A stretch of 27,520 nucleotides of DNA from Microcyclospora pomicola (taxonomy: Eukaryota; Ascomycota; Dothideomycetes; Capnodiales): assembly GCA_002786065.1 (NCBI GenBank), contig NHNY01000052.1, forward strand, positions 1 to 27,520, written 5' to 3'. How positions within the stretch are numbered: position 1 is the stretch's first letter; each line of letters begins with the position of its first letter. The position numbers were made by a program, and so were the translations under genes. Below, in pieces: positions 1 through 9,855 of this stretch. The notes under the pieces were generated by a model. The model had not been told where the DNA came from. It ran no database searches and saw nothing but the letters and a program-made list of their open reading frames with translations.

Positions 1-89
1 AAAAAAAATAAATTAATCTAACTCAATAGGATGTTAACTGAATAAATAACAATGTTATTTATAGCAGATTAAAATATGCATACAAGTAT
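1..89. repeat. Circular overlap (left copy)
   Basis: Bases 1-89 are identical to 27432-27520. As both copies fall inside rnl, this is redundancy from a circular molecule cut open during assembly, not a biological terminal repeat. Confidence 0.95.
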
Positions 90-1175
90 TCATAATACTA
101 TAGTATACAATAGTTCAACAAATATGTGTGTTATCTGCACACATGTTTATCGAAGTTACAAAATTAACTTTGGATACACCCAGGTACTATTTATGGGATC
201 TGTGCCCCGCATAAACTATCCACTAGCAAATGTTTCCTAACTGCATCAAGTACAGCTTTTAATCGTTTGAAATAAGGTACATAAATTTTCAATTACACTG
301 CATTTGTTTACCAAACGCTCTAATCTTCTACAGGTGTCCACCCCCGAAACCAGTTCACACAACTACACCCTCTATAACTATCTTCGGTAGCATTTAGCAT
401 TAACATCCTTCGCCCCCCCTAAAGAGGACTGAGACGACTAATGATCATACGCACTTCTTATTCTAATCTCGTTAGAGAGATAGGATGGTGGTAAATAGTA
501 GAGCTACTGTGTTACTATTTTATGATTCTTATTAATATGATAAAAAAAGTAAAGGTGTTTCAACTTTATCTCATCAACTACCTTATACACTAAAACTTAT
601 CTATACATATTCAATTGCTAGCAACAGTAAAGCTGCATAGGGTCTTCTCGTCTAACTAGAGGTAAACTGTATCTGCACAGTTATTCCAATTTCACTGAGA
701 CAATCATCGAGACAGCTGTTGTATCGTTAAATCATTCATGCAAGACCGCATTTAACGGCCAGGGTATTCCGCTACCTTAGGACCCTCATCGGTAAGGCCG
801 CCATTGATTGGGGTTTCCTTCAAAACCTAGCCTTATATAATAACTAAGAAAATCCGTTAACCTACCAACATCGGGCAGAAATCACACTCAATACTTTGAT
901 TTTACATCTTATGCAAAGTGCTTTGTTTTAATTAAACAGTCGTACAACACTATTCTATGCTTCCTATTATTTACCTTAATATTTATAAGGAATAATGGCA
1001 CACCTTATCCCGAAGTTACGGAGTCAATTTGCCGAGTTCCTTAATGATTGTTATCTCAAACGCCTTTGTATTCTCTACTTGCTTACTTGTGGTAGTATCT
1101 AGGTACGGTTTGATTTTTTGTATATCTTTTTCCAGAACACTTATAACTATGAAAATACTGGAGAAAGATTGATCT

Positions 1176-1256
1176 GCAACCTCTTTCACGCATTAGTTGC
1201 AAACTTTAGTTCTTCTTCATATACACTCTCTTTCACGCATTAAATGCATATGAAGA
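1176..1256 (-). repeat. Twin hairpins with the same 15-nt loop inside rnl
   Basis: Two adjacent hairpins lie in an rnl expansion segment. The first has stem GCAAC/GTTGC (1176-1180 and 1196-1200) around loop CTCTTTCACGCATTA (1181-1195). The second has a 12-bp stem with one mismatch (1214-1225 and 1245-1256), and its loop holds the same 15-mer at 1228-1242. The stems differ while the loops are identical. Confidence 0.7.
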
Positions 1257-2756
1257 TACCACCAGTCTATTTTTTTCGTTAAATGTTGTAAAATATACAT
1301 AAGAACGGGTTAATAACACCGCCCGCAACGTAATTTCATATCAGAAGACTATTGCGGTATTTGCCCATCATTAAATCCTTTAGGAAAGTTTATAAATTTA
1401 GGGGCCGTTACTTAAAAAAATACCATAAGCTTAAGGCGAGGGGTTATCCCTTTTTCGTTACTCATGCCAGCATTCTCTATTGGAATTATGATTCACGTAA
1501 ACAAACTGCTGTTCCAGTTTACCTCATATATACACGCTGATGGTTCTTGTCCGTGTAAATAGTATATAGTCTAGATATGCTATATTCAAAATATAACATG
1601 TTACATTTATCCAATGTTCTGCTACCCCATAGATAAATTTCAATATGCAGTTATAGACAATTGTTTAACTTATAATTATGTTATTTATCTATAGATAAGA
1701 TATCGGTACATTGTTTAGATCCGTTAAATCTTCGGAGCTTTAAACTTAAGAGTAAGTATTATTTTTATAATACAGACCTTTAACCAGTGCTCTGTTACGA
1801 GATCTTTAAAAAATGGCCGCTTCTAAGCCTATTTACTGGTTGTGTTCGAAAAATACTTCCTTATTTTCACTTAACAATGATTTTGGAACCTTTAATTCTT
1901 ATTCTGGGCTGTTTCCCTTTAGACATACAACCTTATCGTACTATGTCTGAGAGTTCAAAATACATCATTGCCCTTCCGAGAGCAAATTCCCACTGATAAA
2001 ATCTTCACGATCCCCCAATGTATGCAAACAGATCACTTTTGATTAATGTAATCAAAAGTATTCTAAGCTTGCCTGGGATTACAATACTGTACCTGCTATG
2101 ATGTTATTCGAACCACCTACTTATATAGGTTTCGCAGAAAACCAGCTATCCTAGTCAGTTTTGTCTTTCACTAACTTACCACAATTCATCGGATACCATT
2201 ACAACGGTAAGCCGTTCGGACTTTTATAATCCTGATCATGGTAAGATCACTAGGCTTCGGGTCTAACGTTAGATACTTATTCATTATTTAATAATTGGTT
2301 TATCTAGGACATTAGGTTAAATTACTATAACCATATAATCTTGCATCTAAAATTAACTTGCTGACCCATTATGCAAAAGGTACACTCTTATTTAATTTTT
2401 AAATTATACTTGAGCTGCTTATAAAACTACTATTTCGTATATTTCCCTCACGGTACTTTTAACTGTTGCTTATGTATCATATTTAGCCTTAGAGAAAGGT
2501 TTCCCTATATTCAAACATAATAGATTACGTTTTACTTTAAAGGCTTTTCTATTTCAATTTTTTTATTGAACAATAGAATCTCTTTTGATTTGTTTTCCTA
2601 AAGCTACTAAGATATTTCAATTCACTTCGTTTAAAAAATGGATTTTTCCTAGAATGCTTCCGTTTATTATCTTTGATACATAGCGATATATCCGTAATAG
2701 TCTCTTTTTATACTTTATATCGTTTAAACGATAATATGTCACATTACATATTATGT

Positions 2757-2765
2757 TACTAATGT
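2757..2765 (-). promoter_or_regulatory. Candidate promoter motif at the rnl 5' end
   Basis: The minus strand reads ACATTAGTA followed by ACATA, at or just inside the estimated 5' end of rnl. The same 9-mer lies upstream of rns, nad1 and the trnM/cob block. Its role as a promoter or processing site is inferred from recurrence and position only. Confidence 0.4.
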
Positions 2766-2847
2766 TGTTAGATGTACCAATGCTATTATCACCGGTTTTA
2801 TATTACCATTTATAATTAATAAATATACAGATTATTTTACATACACT

Positions 2848-2920
2848 TCGGGTCATTATGATTCGAACATAACTAATCCTCAACCCAAATGAGGCGCCTA
2901 ACCAGCCCGGCTCTGACCCG
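2848..2920 (-). tRNA. trnP(ugg): tRNA-Pro (UGG)
   Basis: Acceptor stem CGGGTCA/TGACCCG pairs perfectly. The anticodon stem CCTCA/TGAGG carries loop TTTGGGT with anticodon TGG, and the T-arm has loop TTCGAAT. It is the last tRNA before rnl on the minus strand. Confidence 0.95.
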
Positions 2921-2924
2921 TGTA

Positions 2925-3009
2925 CAGAGAATATCCGATTCGAACGGATGTAGTTATTTAACTAAATGAGTTTCAAGCTCATCGCTTTAAACCACTCAGC
3001 CAATTCTCT
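2925..3009 (-). tRNA. trnS(uga): tRNA-Ser (UGA)
   Basis: Acceptor AGAGAAT/ATTCTCT pairs perfectly. The anticodon arm ATGAG/CTCAT has loop CTTGAAA (TGA), and a long variable arm marks a class II tRNA. It reads UCN serine codons. Confidence 0.95.
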
Positions 3010-3085
3010 TAAAAATTATGATGTTCTTATTAGATACATTTATTTTTAATTGCACATAAACATTATGTATTTTAATATTATATAA

Positions 3086-3157
3086 TGATTTCTCGACGAC
3101 TTGAACGTCGAACATATTCTTATCAAAAATACACTTTACCTATTAAGTTAAGAAACC
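3086..3157 (-). tRNA. trnI(gau): tRNA-Ile (GAU)
   Basis: Acceptor GGTTTCT/AGAAATC has one G-U pair. The anticodon loop is TTGATAA (GAT) and the T-stem is CGACG/CGTCG. It reads AUU and AUC. AUA needs another decoder, probably one of the three CAU tRNAs. Confidence 0.93.
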
Positions 3158-3168
3158 TATATTTATAT

Positions 3169-3240
3169 CAAGAGCACCCAGATTTGAACTGATAATTTGA
3201 AGTTTGAAGCTTCTTGTTTTGCCAATTAAACTATACTCTT
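3169..3240 (-). tRNA. trnW(uca): tRNA-Trp (UCA)
   Basis: Acceptor AAGAGTA/TGCTCTT. Anticodon loop CTTCAAA gives TCA, which reads both UGA and UGG as tryptophan. This is direct support for code 4. The outermost anticodon-stem pair is an A-A mismatch. Confidence 0.95.
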
Positions 3241-3279
3241 TATCATGTATATTTACTAGAACAAACACTTAATCATCAA

Positions 3280-3360
3280 CGGAGAGAAATGGATTTGAAC
3301 CATCAAGTGTATAAACACAATGTTTAGCAAACATCTTACCCTACCTATAGCAACCTCTCC
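3280..3360 (-). tRNA. trnS(gcu): tRNA-Ser (GCU)
   Basis: Acceptor GGAGAGG/TCTCTCC. Anticodon stem GATGT/ACATT has loop TTGCTAA (GCT), followed by a long variable arm typical of serine tRNAs. It reads AGY codons. Confidence 0.92.
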
Positions 3361-3427
3361 TAATAATGTTATAATTTAATTGGTAATCTAGTTTAAAGAA
3401 TTATATCCTATAATTAAATATGAACTA

Positions 3428-3500
3428 CGAGTTAAGTCGGCTACGATCCGACATCTACTTTCTCGACAAGAAAGTTCTTTACCAATTAAGTTATTAACCC
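3428..3500 (-). tRNA. trnD(guc): tRNA-Asp (GUC)
   Basis: Acceptor GGGTTAA/TTAACTC. Anticodon stem CTTTC/GAAAG with loop TTGTCGA (GTC). T-stem GTCGG/CCGAC. Confidence 0.95.
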
Positions 3501-3521
3501 TTTAAAAATTGTATTATACTT

Positions 3522-3592
3522 TACGGCCAACCGAATTCGAATCGGTGCACTTCGTTTGGAAGACGAACGGTCTACCATTAACCTATGGCCGT
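3522..3592 (-). tRNA. trnG(ucc): tRNA-Gly (UCC)
   Basis: Acceptor ACGGCCA/TGGCCGT is perfect. Anticodon stem TTCGT/ACGAA with loop CTTCCAA (TCC). It lies just downstream of nad3 on the minus strand. Confidence 0.95.
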
Positions 3593-3644
3593 TATTGTTT
3601 TGATATTTTTTATTGTCGAATACCCACTTAACAAAGTGAATATT

Positions 3645-4016
3645 CTATATTTTATAATAAGACTGTTTACTTTCTATAGATAATGCATTTTTACCGAGTT
3701 CAAATGCAAATCCTAATGTTAATACTAAAAAGAATATCAACATTATAATTAAACCAAATATACTATTTACATAAGCACTAACTATGTAAGGATATACTAG
3801 TAAAATTTCAAGGTCGAATAGTAAAAACAGTAAAGCAAAAATAAAAAAAGAAATACTAAATTCACTTCTATTTTGACCTAAAAACGAATGAAATCCACAC
3901 TCGAAAACACTATCTTTTTCTTCATAAGGGTTATGAGGTGCGAGAATTAAATTAACCGATAATAAAATACCAGCTAGTATAGGTATAAAAATAAAGAAAA
4001 AGGTTTGACTAGACAT
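3645..4016 (-). CDS. nad3: NADH dehydrogenase subunit 3
   Basis: This 123-residue membrane subunit of complex I sits in the proton-pumping arm near the quinone site. It begins MSSQTFFFIFIPILAG and has three hydrophobic segments. The family signature PYEEKDSVFECGF around residues 30-43 contains the matrix-loop cysteine typical of ND3, and a second acidic membrane segment (FLLFDLEILLVYPY) follows. The length is normal for fungi and there is no tryptophan codon. It lies 106 bp downstream of cob with a tRNA cluster after it, so it is probably released from a long minus-strand transcript. In many fungi nad3 abuts nad2; here the two are far apart. Confidence 0.96.
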   Translation of the reverse strand: MSSQTFFFIFIPILAGILLSVNLILAPHNPYEEKDSVFECGFHSFLGQNRSEFSISFFIFALLFLLFDLEILLVYPYIVSAYVNSIFGLIIMLIFFLVLTLGFAFELGKNALSIESKQSYYKI

Positions 4017-4122
4017 TTACACTCTTATATTGGGTATTATTTTAATTCTAACTATATTAAATCAATTACTCGTTATAATTTTTACATCACGTAACATATC
4101 TAAGCATACCAGATTTACTGTT

Positions 4123-5304
4123 TTATTTGGTTTTAGAAATAGTTTTGCTTTTATTCACGTGCAGTTCTATTAAACTGTTTTCTAATAAACTAACAAATGG
4201 TACTATTATTAAGAAATGTGAGAAATATAACACAGTACTTATTTGTCCAAATTCTATAAATGGTGTTTCAACATGTTTAGCACCTAATTGCATTAAGATC
4301 AAGAAGTTCGCTACGAATACGTAGAAAGCTATTTTACTTAAAGGTCTGAATTGAAGCCCTCTACTTTTACCTAAATCAGTATAAGGCATGATTAATAATA
4401 TCAAGATTGCAGAAAACATCGCTATAACACCTAATAATTTATTAGGTATAGATCTTAATATAGCATAGAATGGTAAAAGGTACCATTCGGGTACAATTGC
4501 AGGAGGTGTTTGCATAGGGTTTGCCATAACATAATTTTCACTATCTCCTAGTACATTGGGCATGAAAAATACAAATATAGATAATACCACTATAAATAAG
4601 AAAATAGTAATAAGATCTTTAAATATAAAATAAGGAGCGAAAGGTAATCTATCGTAATTACCTGAAACACCTAAAGGATTACCTGATCCTGCGTTGTCAT
4701 GTAAAACGATTAAATGCATTAAAGCTAAAGCAGCTAATACAAAAGGTAATACAAAATGTAATGCGAAAAATCTGTTTAAAGTAGCATTGTTAACAGAAAA
4801 ACCTCCTCAGATGAATTCAACTATATCTTGCCCTACTCATGGTATCGCACTCATAAGATTTGTGATAACTGTAGCACCTCATAAACTCATTTGTCCATAG
4901 GGAAGAACATAACCTAAAAAGGCTGTGGCCATCATTAATATGAATATAACTGTTCCTATTGTTCAGACTAATGTTCTAGGTGCTCTATATGATCCGTAAT
5001 ATAAACCTCTTCCAATGTGTAAGTACACTAAAAAGAAGAAAGCAGAAGCTGTATTAGAATGAAGATAACGTATTAATCAACCGTTATTTACATCTCTCAT
5101 TATATGTTCAACAGAGTTAAATGCTTCTAACACACTAGGGTTATAGTGCATTGCTAGTGTTACACCTGTAACTATTTGTATAATAAGACAAAATCCCAGT
5201 AAAGACCCGAAGTTTCATAAATAACTAATATTACTAGGTTGAGGTGAATCTACTAAGTAACCATTTACTAAACTTAATAAGGAATGACTTTTTCAAATTC
5301 TCAT
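4123..5304 (-). CDS. cob: Cytochrome b
   Basis: This is the 393-residue central subunit of complex III, which carries hemes bL and bH and the Qo and Qi quinone sites. The N-terminus [19 protein letters not shown] and the motif [18 protein letters not shown] are standard in fungi. The [14 protein letters not shown] segment follows near residue 140, and the Qo motif PEWY is at residues 272-275. Several tryptophans use TGA, which is why the frame looks interrupted under the standard code. Start and length agree with other fungi. There are no introns, although cob is a frequent intron site. An AT-rich spacer of about 170 bp separates it from trnR(ucu) upstream. Confidence 0.98.
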
Positions 5305-5474
5305 TTTATATGTATATTTATATTATCTTTGTTTAGTCTATAAAATTCCACTAAAAACATAATTTATTTTATTATGGATATATTGTTAAACTGTTGTGGT
5401 TTACTCTACTAATAGAGTATCAATATAATATATATTAACATAATTTAGTAATAGTCATGGTAATTAACTACATC

Positions 5475-5545
5475 TTTTTCATCTAGGATTCGAACTTAGA
5501 TCTAGATATTAGAAGTATCCTGCTCTACCATTGAGCTAATGAAAA
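5475..5545 (-). tRNA. trnR(ucu): tRNA-Arg (UCU)
   Basis: Acceptor TTTTCAT/ATGAAAA is perfect. D-arm GCTC/GAGC. Anticodon stem GGATA/TATCT with loop CTTCTAA (TCT). A 34-nt block covering the D-arm and anticodon arm (5505-5538) is almost identical to trnN at 5881-5914, differing only around the anticodon. Confidence 0.93.
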
Positions 5546-5675
5546 TATTTAGTTTGGTGAAAAAAGATCATATACGTATCATGTTGACAATGTGCAATAA
5601 GTTACTATCGTTATAATTATAATGGTTTATTTTCGTTATACAAGTACCAAATGGATTATAAACATAATCCTAGAT

Positions 5676-5747
5676 AGAGATGTGAAGGATTCGAACCTTT
5701 AAACATCGATCTGCAATCGAAATGTAAAACCTTTTACAACACATCCC
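5676..5747 (-). tRNA. trnC(gca): tRNA-Cys (GCA)
   Basis: Acceptor GGGATGT/ACATCTC with one G-U. D-stem TGTA/TACA. Anticodon loop TTGCAGA (GCA). Confidence 0.94.
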
Positions 5748-5765
5748 TTTTTGTTAATACGATTA

Positions 5766-5838
5766 AAACGCGTACAAGATTTGAACTTGCAACAATAGTG
5801 TTCGTAGCACTACATTCTACCATTTGAATTAACACGTT
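5766..5838 (-). tRNA. trnR(acg): tRNA-Arg (ACG)
   Basis: Acceptor AACGTGT/ACGCGTT. Anticodon stem TAGTG/CACTA with loop CTACGAA (ACG). It reads CGN arginine codons. Confidence 0.94.
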
Positions 5839-5850
5839 CGTTTTTTTATA

Positions 5851-5921
5851 AGCCCTTAATATGAATCGAACATATATACGGATATTAACAGTATCCTGCT
5901 CTACCATTGAGCTATAAAAGC
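5851..5921 (-). tRNA. trnN(guu): tRNA-Asn (GUU)
   Basis: Acceptor GCTTTTA/TAAGGGC with G-U pairs. Anticodon stem GGATA/TATCC with loop CTGTTAA (GTT). T-stem ATATG/CATAT. It shares its D-arm and anticodon arm with trnR(ucu). Confidence 0.94.
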
Positions 5922-5930
5922 TTTGTTATT

Positions 5931-6015
5931 TAGGAGACAAGAGATTCGAACTCTTAAAAGTGTAAAACTATTGAGTTTACAGCTCAACCCTTTTTACCAA
6001 TAAAGGAACTCTCCT
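5931..6015 (-). tRNA. trnY(gua): tRNA-Tyr (GUA)
   Basis: Acceptor AGGAGAG/GTCTCCT with a G-G mismatch at the last pair. Anticodon stem TTGAG/CTCAA with loop CTGTAAA (GTA). A long variable arm is present, as is usual for tyrosine tRNAs of fungal mitochondria. Confidence 0.93.
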
Positions 6016-6019
6016 TATA

Positions 6020-6090
6020 GCGCGGATAAAAGATTCGAACTCTTATCTGTGGAACATGAGCCCACTGTTTTACCATTATACTAACCCGCG
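6020..6090 (-). tRNA. trnM(cau): tRNA-Met (CAU), copy 1
   Basis: Acceptor CGCGGGT/ATCCGCG. Anticodon stem GTGGG/TCCAC with loop CTCATGT (CAT). The run of G at 29-31, with G-C, G-C and G-U pairs, resembles an initiator tRNA, so this is my candidate for the initiator; that is inference. Two further CAU tRNAs occur in the genome. Confidence 0.9.
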
Positions 6091-6115
6091 TGTTGGTTAT
6101 TATTTTATTTTTATC

Positions 6116-6156
6116 ACTAATGTAGTTTTAATTATTATATATAATGTTACTAATGT
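6116..6156 (-). promoter_or_regulatory. Candidate promoter motif pair upstream of the trnM-cob block
   Basis: The minus strand has ACATTAGTA at 6148-6156 and a second copy, ACATTAGTG, at 6116-6123 (last base at 6115). Both lie in the spacer between the nad4 stop and trnM. The exact 9-mer recurs upstream of rnl, rns and nad1. Promoter function is inferred. Confidence 0.4.
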
Positions 6157-6239
6157 AGTAGTTATTTATATTGTTATTTATATTATTTTGATATGTGAGT
6201 GCAAAGAGTAATTATTATTTATGAAACAATCAGTATCAT

Positions 6240-6263
6240 CAATTGCTATGATCATAGCAATTG
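6240..6263. repeat. Perfect 24-bp palindrome after nad4
   Basis: The sequence is CAATTGCTATGA followed directly by its exact reverse complement. It lies between the nad4 stop (6317) and trnM (6090). In RNA it would form a strong hairpin about 50 nt past the nad4 stop, so 3'-end formation or processing is a plausible role. Confidence 0.7.
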
Positions 6264-6316
6264 TATTTTACATAAATTTATTATATACTATATCGTATAA
6301 AAATAAAATTATTGAT

Positions 6317-7789
6317 TTAAACGTAATAAGGCGAATTATATAATAATGAAGAAACCGAATAGTGTAAACCATCTAATATTGGGGCAGGGTATATACCTAA
6401 TACTACAGTAAACAAGACTAATGTAAATAATATTGTAAATTCACGTTTATTTATATCTCCTATGTTAAATTTAAAGAATCTCGAGAATGATCCAGCAAAA
6501 GCTATTCTATTGAACATATAGATTGTATAAGCTGCACTAAATACAATAGAAGAACTGGCGAATGCACCTAATAAAGGTGATCTTTCGAAAGTACCATAAA
6601 GACTCATAAATTCACCTATGAAATTTAAAGATAAAGGTGTACCTGCATTACCTAAACATAAGATAAAAAATAAAATAGAAAACAACGGCATTACTTGCGC
6701 CATACCTCTATAAAAACTTATTAGTCTAGTGCTAGATCTGTCATATAAGACTCCTCCTGCACAAATAAACAATCCGGATGACACAAATCCGTGTGCCAGT
6801 CCCAATATGATACCACCTTCGATACCTTGTATAGTATTACTAAACACACCTAATAAATAGACGGCAGCATGTGAAACCGAACTATATGCTATAAGTTCTT
6901 TAATATCTATCGTTCTTAAAGTACTAAAACTAGCGTATATAATAGTGATCACTCCTATTACATATACCATTGGAGTAAAGAATACAAACGCTTTTGGTAT
7001 TAAAGGAAGAATCAATCTTAGTATTCCGTATAAACTCAATTTCAATACGATACCTGCTAAAATTATACTTCCAGCTAAAGGTGATTCCACATGAGCTTTT
7101 AATAATCAAGTGTTTAAAAATATTGTCGGAGTTTTAACTGCGAAAGCTATAAATATTCCTATAAATAAAATCAATTGTGTTGTAAAATTAAAATTGGCTT
7201 TATATAAAGCGTCGAAATCTGTAGTTCCCATTATTGAAGACATTGTAAGTATAGATAATAGTAAAAACAAAGAACCTAATAACGTATATAAGAATAAGTA
7301 AAAACTAGCTCTAACTCTATTACTAGAACCATACATACCTATCAATACAAATAAAGGAGGAAGTATACTTTCAAAAAAAATATAAAATAATAATATATCT
7401 AGTACCATGAAAACAGCTAAAAGTAATGTTTCCAATAATAATACTATTATCACGAAAGATTTTACGTTTTCTGATATCGATTTTCAATTACTTAATAACG
7501 ATATAGGCATAATTATAGTAGTAAGAAGAACAAAATATATAGATATACCATCTACTCCTAAATAAAAATCAAAACTGCTTATATTGTGGTATTCCTGTAC
7601 AAACTGGAACTGATTGGTGCTAAAGTTGAATAATATAAATACGATGAAAGACACGAATAAGTTTATAATGGTAGTATATAATCCTATGACTTGACTTTTT
7701 CTCATATCATGTTCTGTGTTTTTAACACAGAACAAAGATATCATTAAGATACCGGCTAAAGGTGTAATTAATAATAAAGTTAGTAACAT
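6317..7789 (-). CDS. nad4: NADH dehydrogenase subunit 4
   Basis: This is a 490-residue antiporter-like proton-pumping subunit of complex I. It starts MLLTLLLITPLAGILM. The frame is continuous through TGA-coded tryptophans at 7481-7483, in the TWLLKAH motif and elsewhere. The conserved core reads AHVESPLAGSIILAGIVLKL, then TIDIKELIAYSSVSHAAVYL with the family's functional lysine region. One oddity is that the usual WLPxAH motif reads WLLKAH here, with leucine for proline. Length is normal. Upstream is a 438-bp spacer to nad6, and downstream a 226-bp spacer with a palindrome. Confidence 0.97.
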
Positions 7790-8227
7790 ATATAATGATT
7801 TTAGTTTTAATGGTATTTACCTCATACCATATATTTATTAATAAAAAAAAATTGTTTTATAAAACACGGTGTAACAATATGTAGAATAACAAATTAGTTT
7901 ATTGCTAACTATGATGTGGTATTACAATCATCTTTTTTTTGTTCTAGCCGAGGTATACAAAGCAGAAGTATTTAAGTAAATAAACTCAGGAGTAGCGTCA
8001 CCCCCCCAAAACACCACGAATTATTCCTGGATTAGCTATTCAAGTTAGAGGATTAAGTATGTTCATGTGATAGCCAAAATAATTATAAAAATGTGTTTAT
8101 CATAAGTTTTATGTACAGATTGAAGTGTAGATATTTACCTCATAGTACTAATTTATTAATTAATTTTTTATAAACCTTACTGTGACGATGTACAGATATA
8201 TGTGAGGTTATATTAACCATGAAGTTA
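7790..8227. other. 438-bp spacer between nad6 and nad4
   Basis: This spacer holds an imperfect direct repeat: about 65 bp starting ATTTACCTCATA near 7814 recurs near 8131, with a shared AT-rich middle and similar ends (TGTAACAATATGTA and TGTGACGATGTACA). Between them lies a GC-richer block (7940-8060) with a run of seven C on the plus strand. On the minus strand 7944-8066 is open under code 4 for 40 residues (starting MNILNPLTWIANPGIIRG), which I do not recognise. A weak relative of the promoter motif is at 8146-8154. No RNA gene could be supported. Confidence 0.5.
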
Positions 8228-8869
8228 TTATTTTTTTATAGTTATTATAATGGCTCCAACCATTGACAATAATAAAATTAATGATGTAATGATTAATCAT
8301 AATGGATAATTTGTATATAATACGTTACCTATACTTGTAATATGGGATGACTCGGCTAAAGCACCATCTCATATATTACTGGTTACAAAAGACAAATCTT
8401 TATTGTAAAATATAGAAAAGTAACTGCTTACGGTGTTGGTGATTTTTGTATTAGCCACTTGGTTATCCATATTGTAGAAATTACCTATTTCTATGTTATA
8501 AGGCAATAATTTATAAAGTGTGATATTAAAAAATATACCTATAGCAATACCTAATGGTACACTGTTATTATTATCAGTACTTAGCTCCGATATTCTAACG
8601 TTTATCAACATAAGAATAAATAGGAATAGTATTGACACTGCTCCTACATAAACTAGTAAATAGGAAAGACCTATGAAATTCATACCTAACATCATCAGAT
8701 ACCCAGCTATATTAAGAAATAGACCTATTAAAAATAACACTGATACTATAGGATTTTTGCTTATTATTACAAAGATACTACATATTACAGATAAAACCGA
8801 TATCAAATTTATAACATTATAGTTTAATCCGTTTGTAAATGTTTCATTTAAAATATATAAGTTAGACAT
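8228..8869 (-). CDS. nad6: NADH dehydrogenase subunit 6
   Basis: This 213-residue membrane subunit of complex I helps form the quinone-linked proton path. It starts MSNLYILNETFTNGLNYNVI and has five hydrophobic segments. The conserved core MNFIGLSYLLVYVGAVSILFLF, with the pi-bulge YVGA motif near residue 75, is clear. The frame passes two TGA tryptophans (SNIWDGALAES and YPLWLIIT) and ends GAIIITIKK at TAA 8228-8230. Length is in the normal fungal range. It lies between cox3 (115 bp upstream) and a 438-bp repeat-containing spacer. Confidence 0.95.
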
Positions 8870-8984
8870 GTTAATAAAAAAAAGTATAAATTCTATATTA
8901 AAAGAGAAGATTCTTTTATAAAGTGCTATGCTTGTGATAGATAGGAGAATTCAATTACGATTATTAACATAAATCTATATAAGT

Positions 8985-9794
8985 TTAACTTCCTCAGTAA
9001 TAGACAGAAAGAAATAAAAATAATCACACAACATCCACAAAGTGTCAGTAAAGTATACCAGATTCTAGACCCAAATGATGATTTTCTGTTAATTGATATG
9101 AGTATAAACGTCATAAACCTACACCTAAAAATATAGTACCAATTATAACATGTAACCCGTGGAATCCTGTTCCAAAATAAAAACAAGACCCGAAAGCACC
9201 GTCAGATAGAGTGAAAGAAGAAACTGAATATTCTACACCTTGAAATCCAGTGAATATTATAGCAAGTATTATAGTGAAAGCTGCACCATATAGAGATGCG
9301 TTTCTATTACCTTGTATAACAGAATGGTGGGCATAAGTTATAGTAACACCGGAAGCTAAAAGTAACACAGTGTTAAGTAAAGGTAATTCAAAAGCGTTTA
9401 TAGCTTCGATACCTACAGGGGGTCATTGTCCTCCAAGTTCTACAGTTGGAGATAAAGCACTGTGAAAATAAGCCCAGAATATAGCTAAGAAAAATAAAGC
9501 TTCAGATACTATAAATAAAGCTACTCCCATATTTAACCCTCTTTGCACTGCAAGTGTATGATTTCCTAAAAAAGTCCCTTCTGATATAACATCTCTAAAT
9601 CAAAATGCCATACTTGATACAAGGAGCACTAAGGCAGATATGAAAAAATACCCAGCACCTGCAAACCCGTGCATAGTTGAAACAAAAGATGTAGTAAGAG
9701 TCAATAAACTAATACAAGTAAATAAAGGTCATGGTGAAGGAGATACTAAATGAAAAGGATGCCCTTGAAATGCACTTCTTTCGTATACAGACAT
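8985..9794 (-). CDS. cox3: Cytochrome c oxidase subunit 3
   Basis: This is the 269-residue core subunit of complex IV. It has seven predicted membrane helices and no redox metals of its own. It starts [20 protein letters not shown]. Family motifs include [38 protein letters not shown], and the C-terminus [19 protein letters not shown], ending at TAA 8985-8987. Many tryptophans use TGA. The length equals that of most fungal homologues. It follows a 299-bp spacer after trnV with two hairpins and precedes nad6. Confidence 0.98.
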
Positions 9795-9855
9795 TATTTA
9801 TATAATTTATCCCCTAAATTCTTTACATGTAAAAAAAAAAATTGATATATTAAAT

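Larger units (their letters stand above)
1..2835 (-). rRNA. rnl: Large-subunit rRNA (rnl), 5' and central part
   Basis: This is the 5' and central part of the mitochondrial large-subunit rRNA. The gene crosses the circle join and continues at 26745-27431. On the minus strand the domain IV core is recognisable around 970-1110 (AACCGTACCTAGATAC, then GAGAATACAAAGGCG, then CCGTAACTTCGGGATAAGG), in the same order as in bacterial 23S. The 5' end is approximate: 23S-like sequence fades near 2800 and trnP starts upstream at 2920. With the other part the gene is about 3.5 kb, long for a 23S-type RNA, and the excess appears to lie in AT-rich expansion segments such as 1115-1330 and 1555-1700. No intron was seen. 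ORFs on the plus strand here are antisense shadows. Confidence 0.93.

Noticed and set aside
1352-1996. Plus-strand ORFs of 62 and 69 codons
   Set aside because: They lie antisense within rnl, and their sequence is explained by rRNA conservation.
4127-4900. Plus-strand ORFs opposite cob
   Set aside because: They are shadows of cob in the opposite strand.
8926-9186. 86-codon minus-strand ORF
   Set aside because: It is a different frame over the 3' end of cox3, whose true frame continues through TGA tryptophans to 8985.
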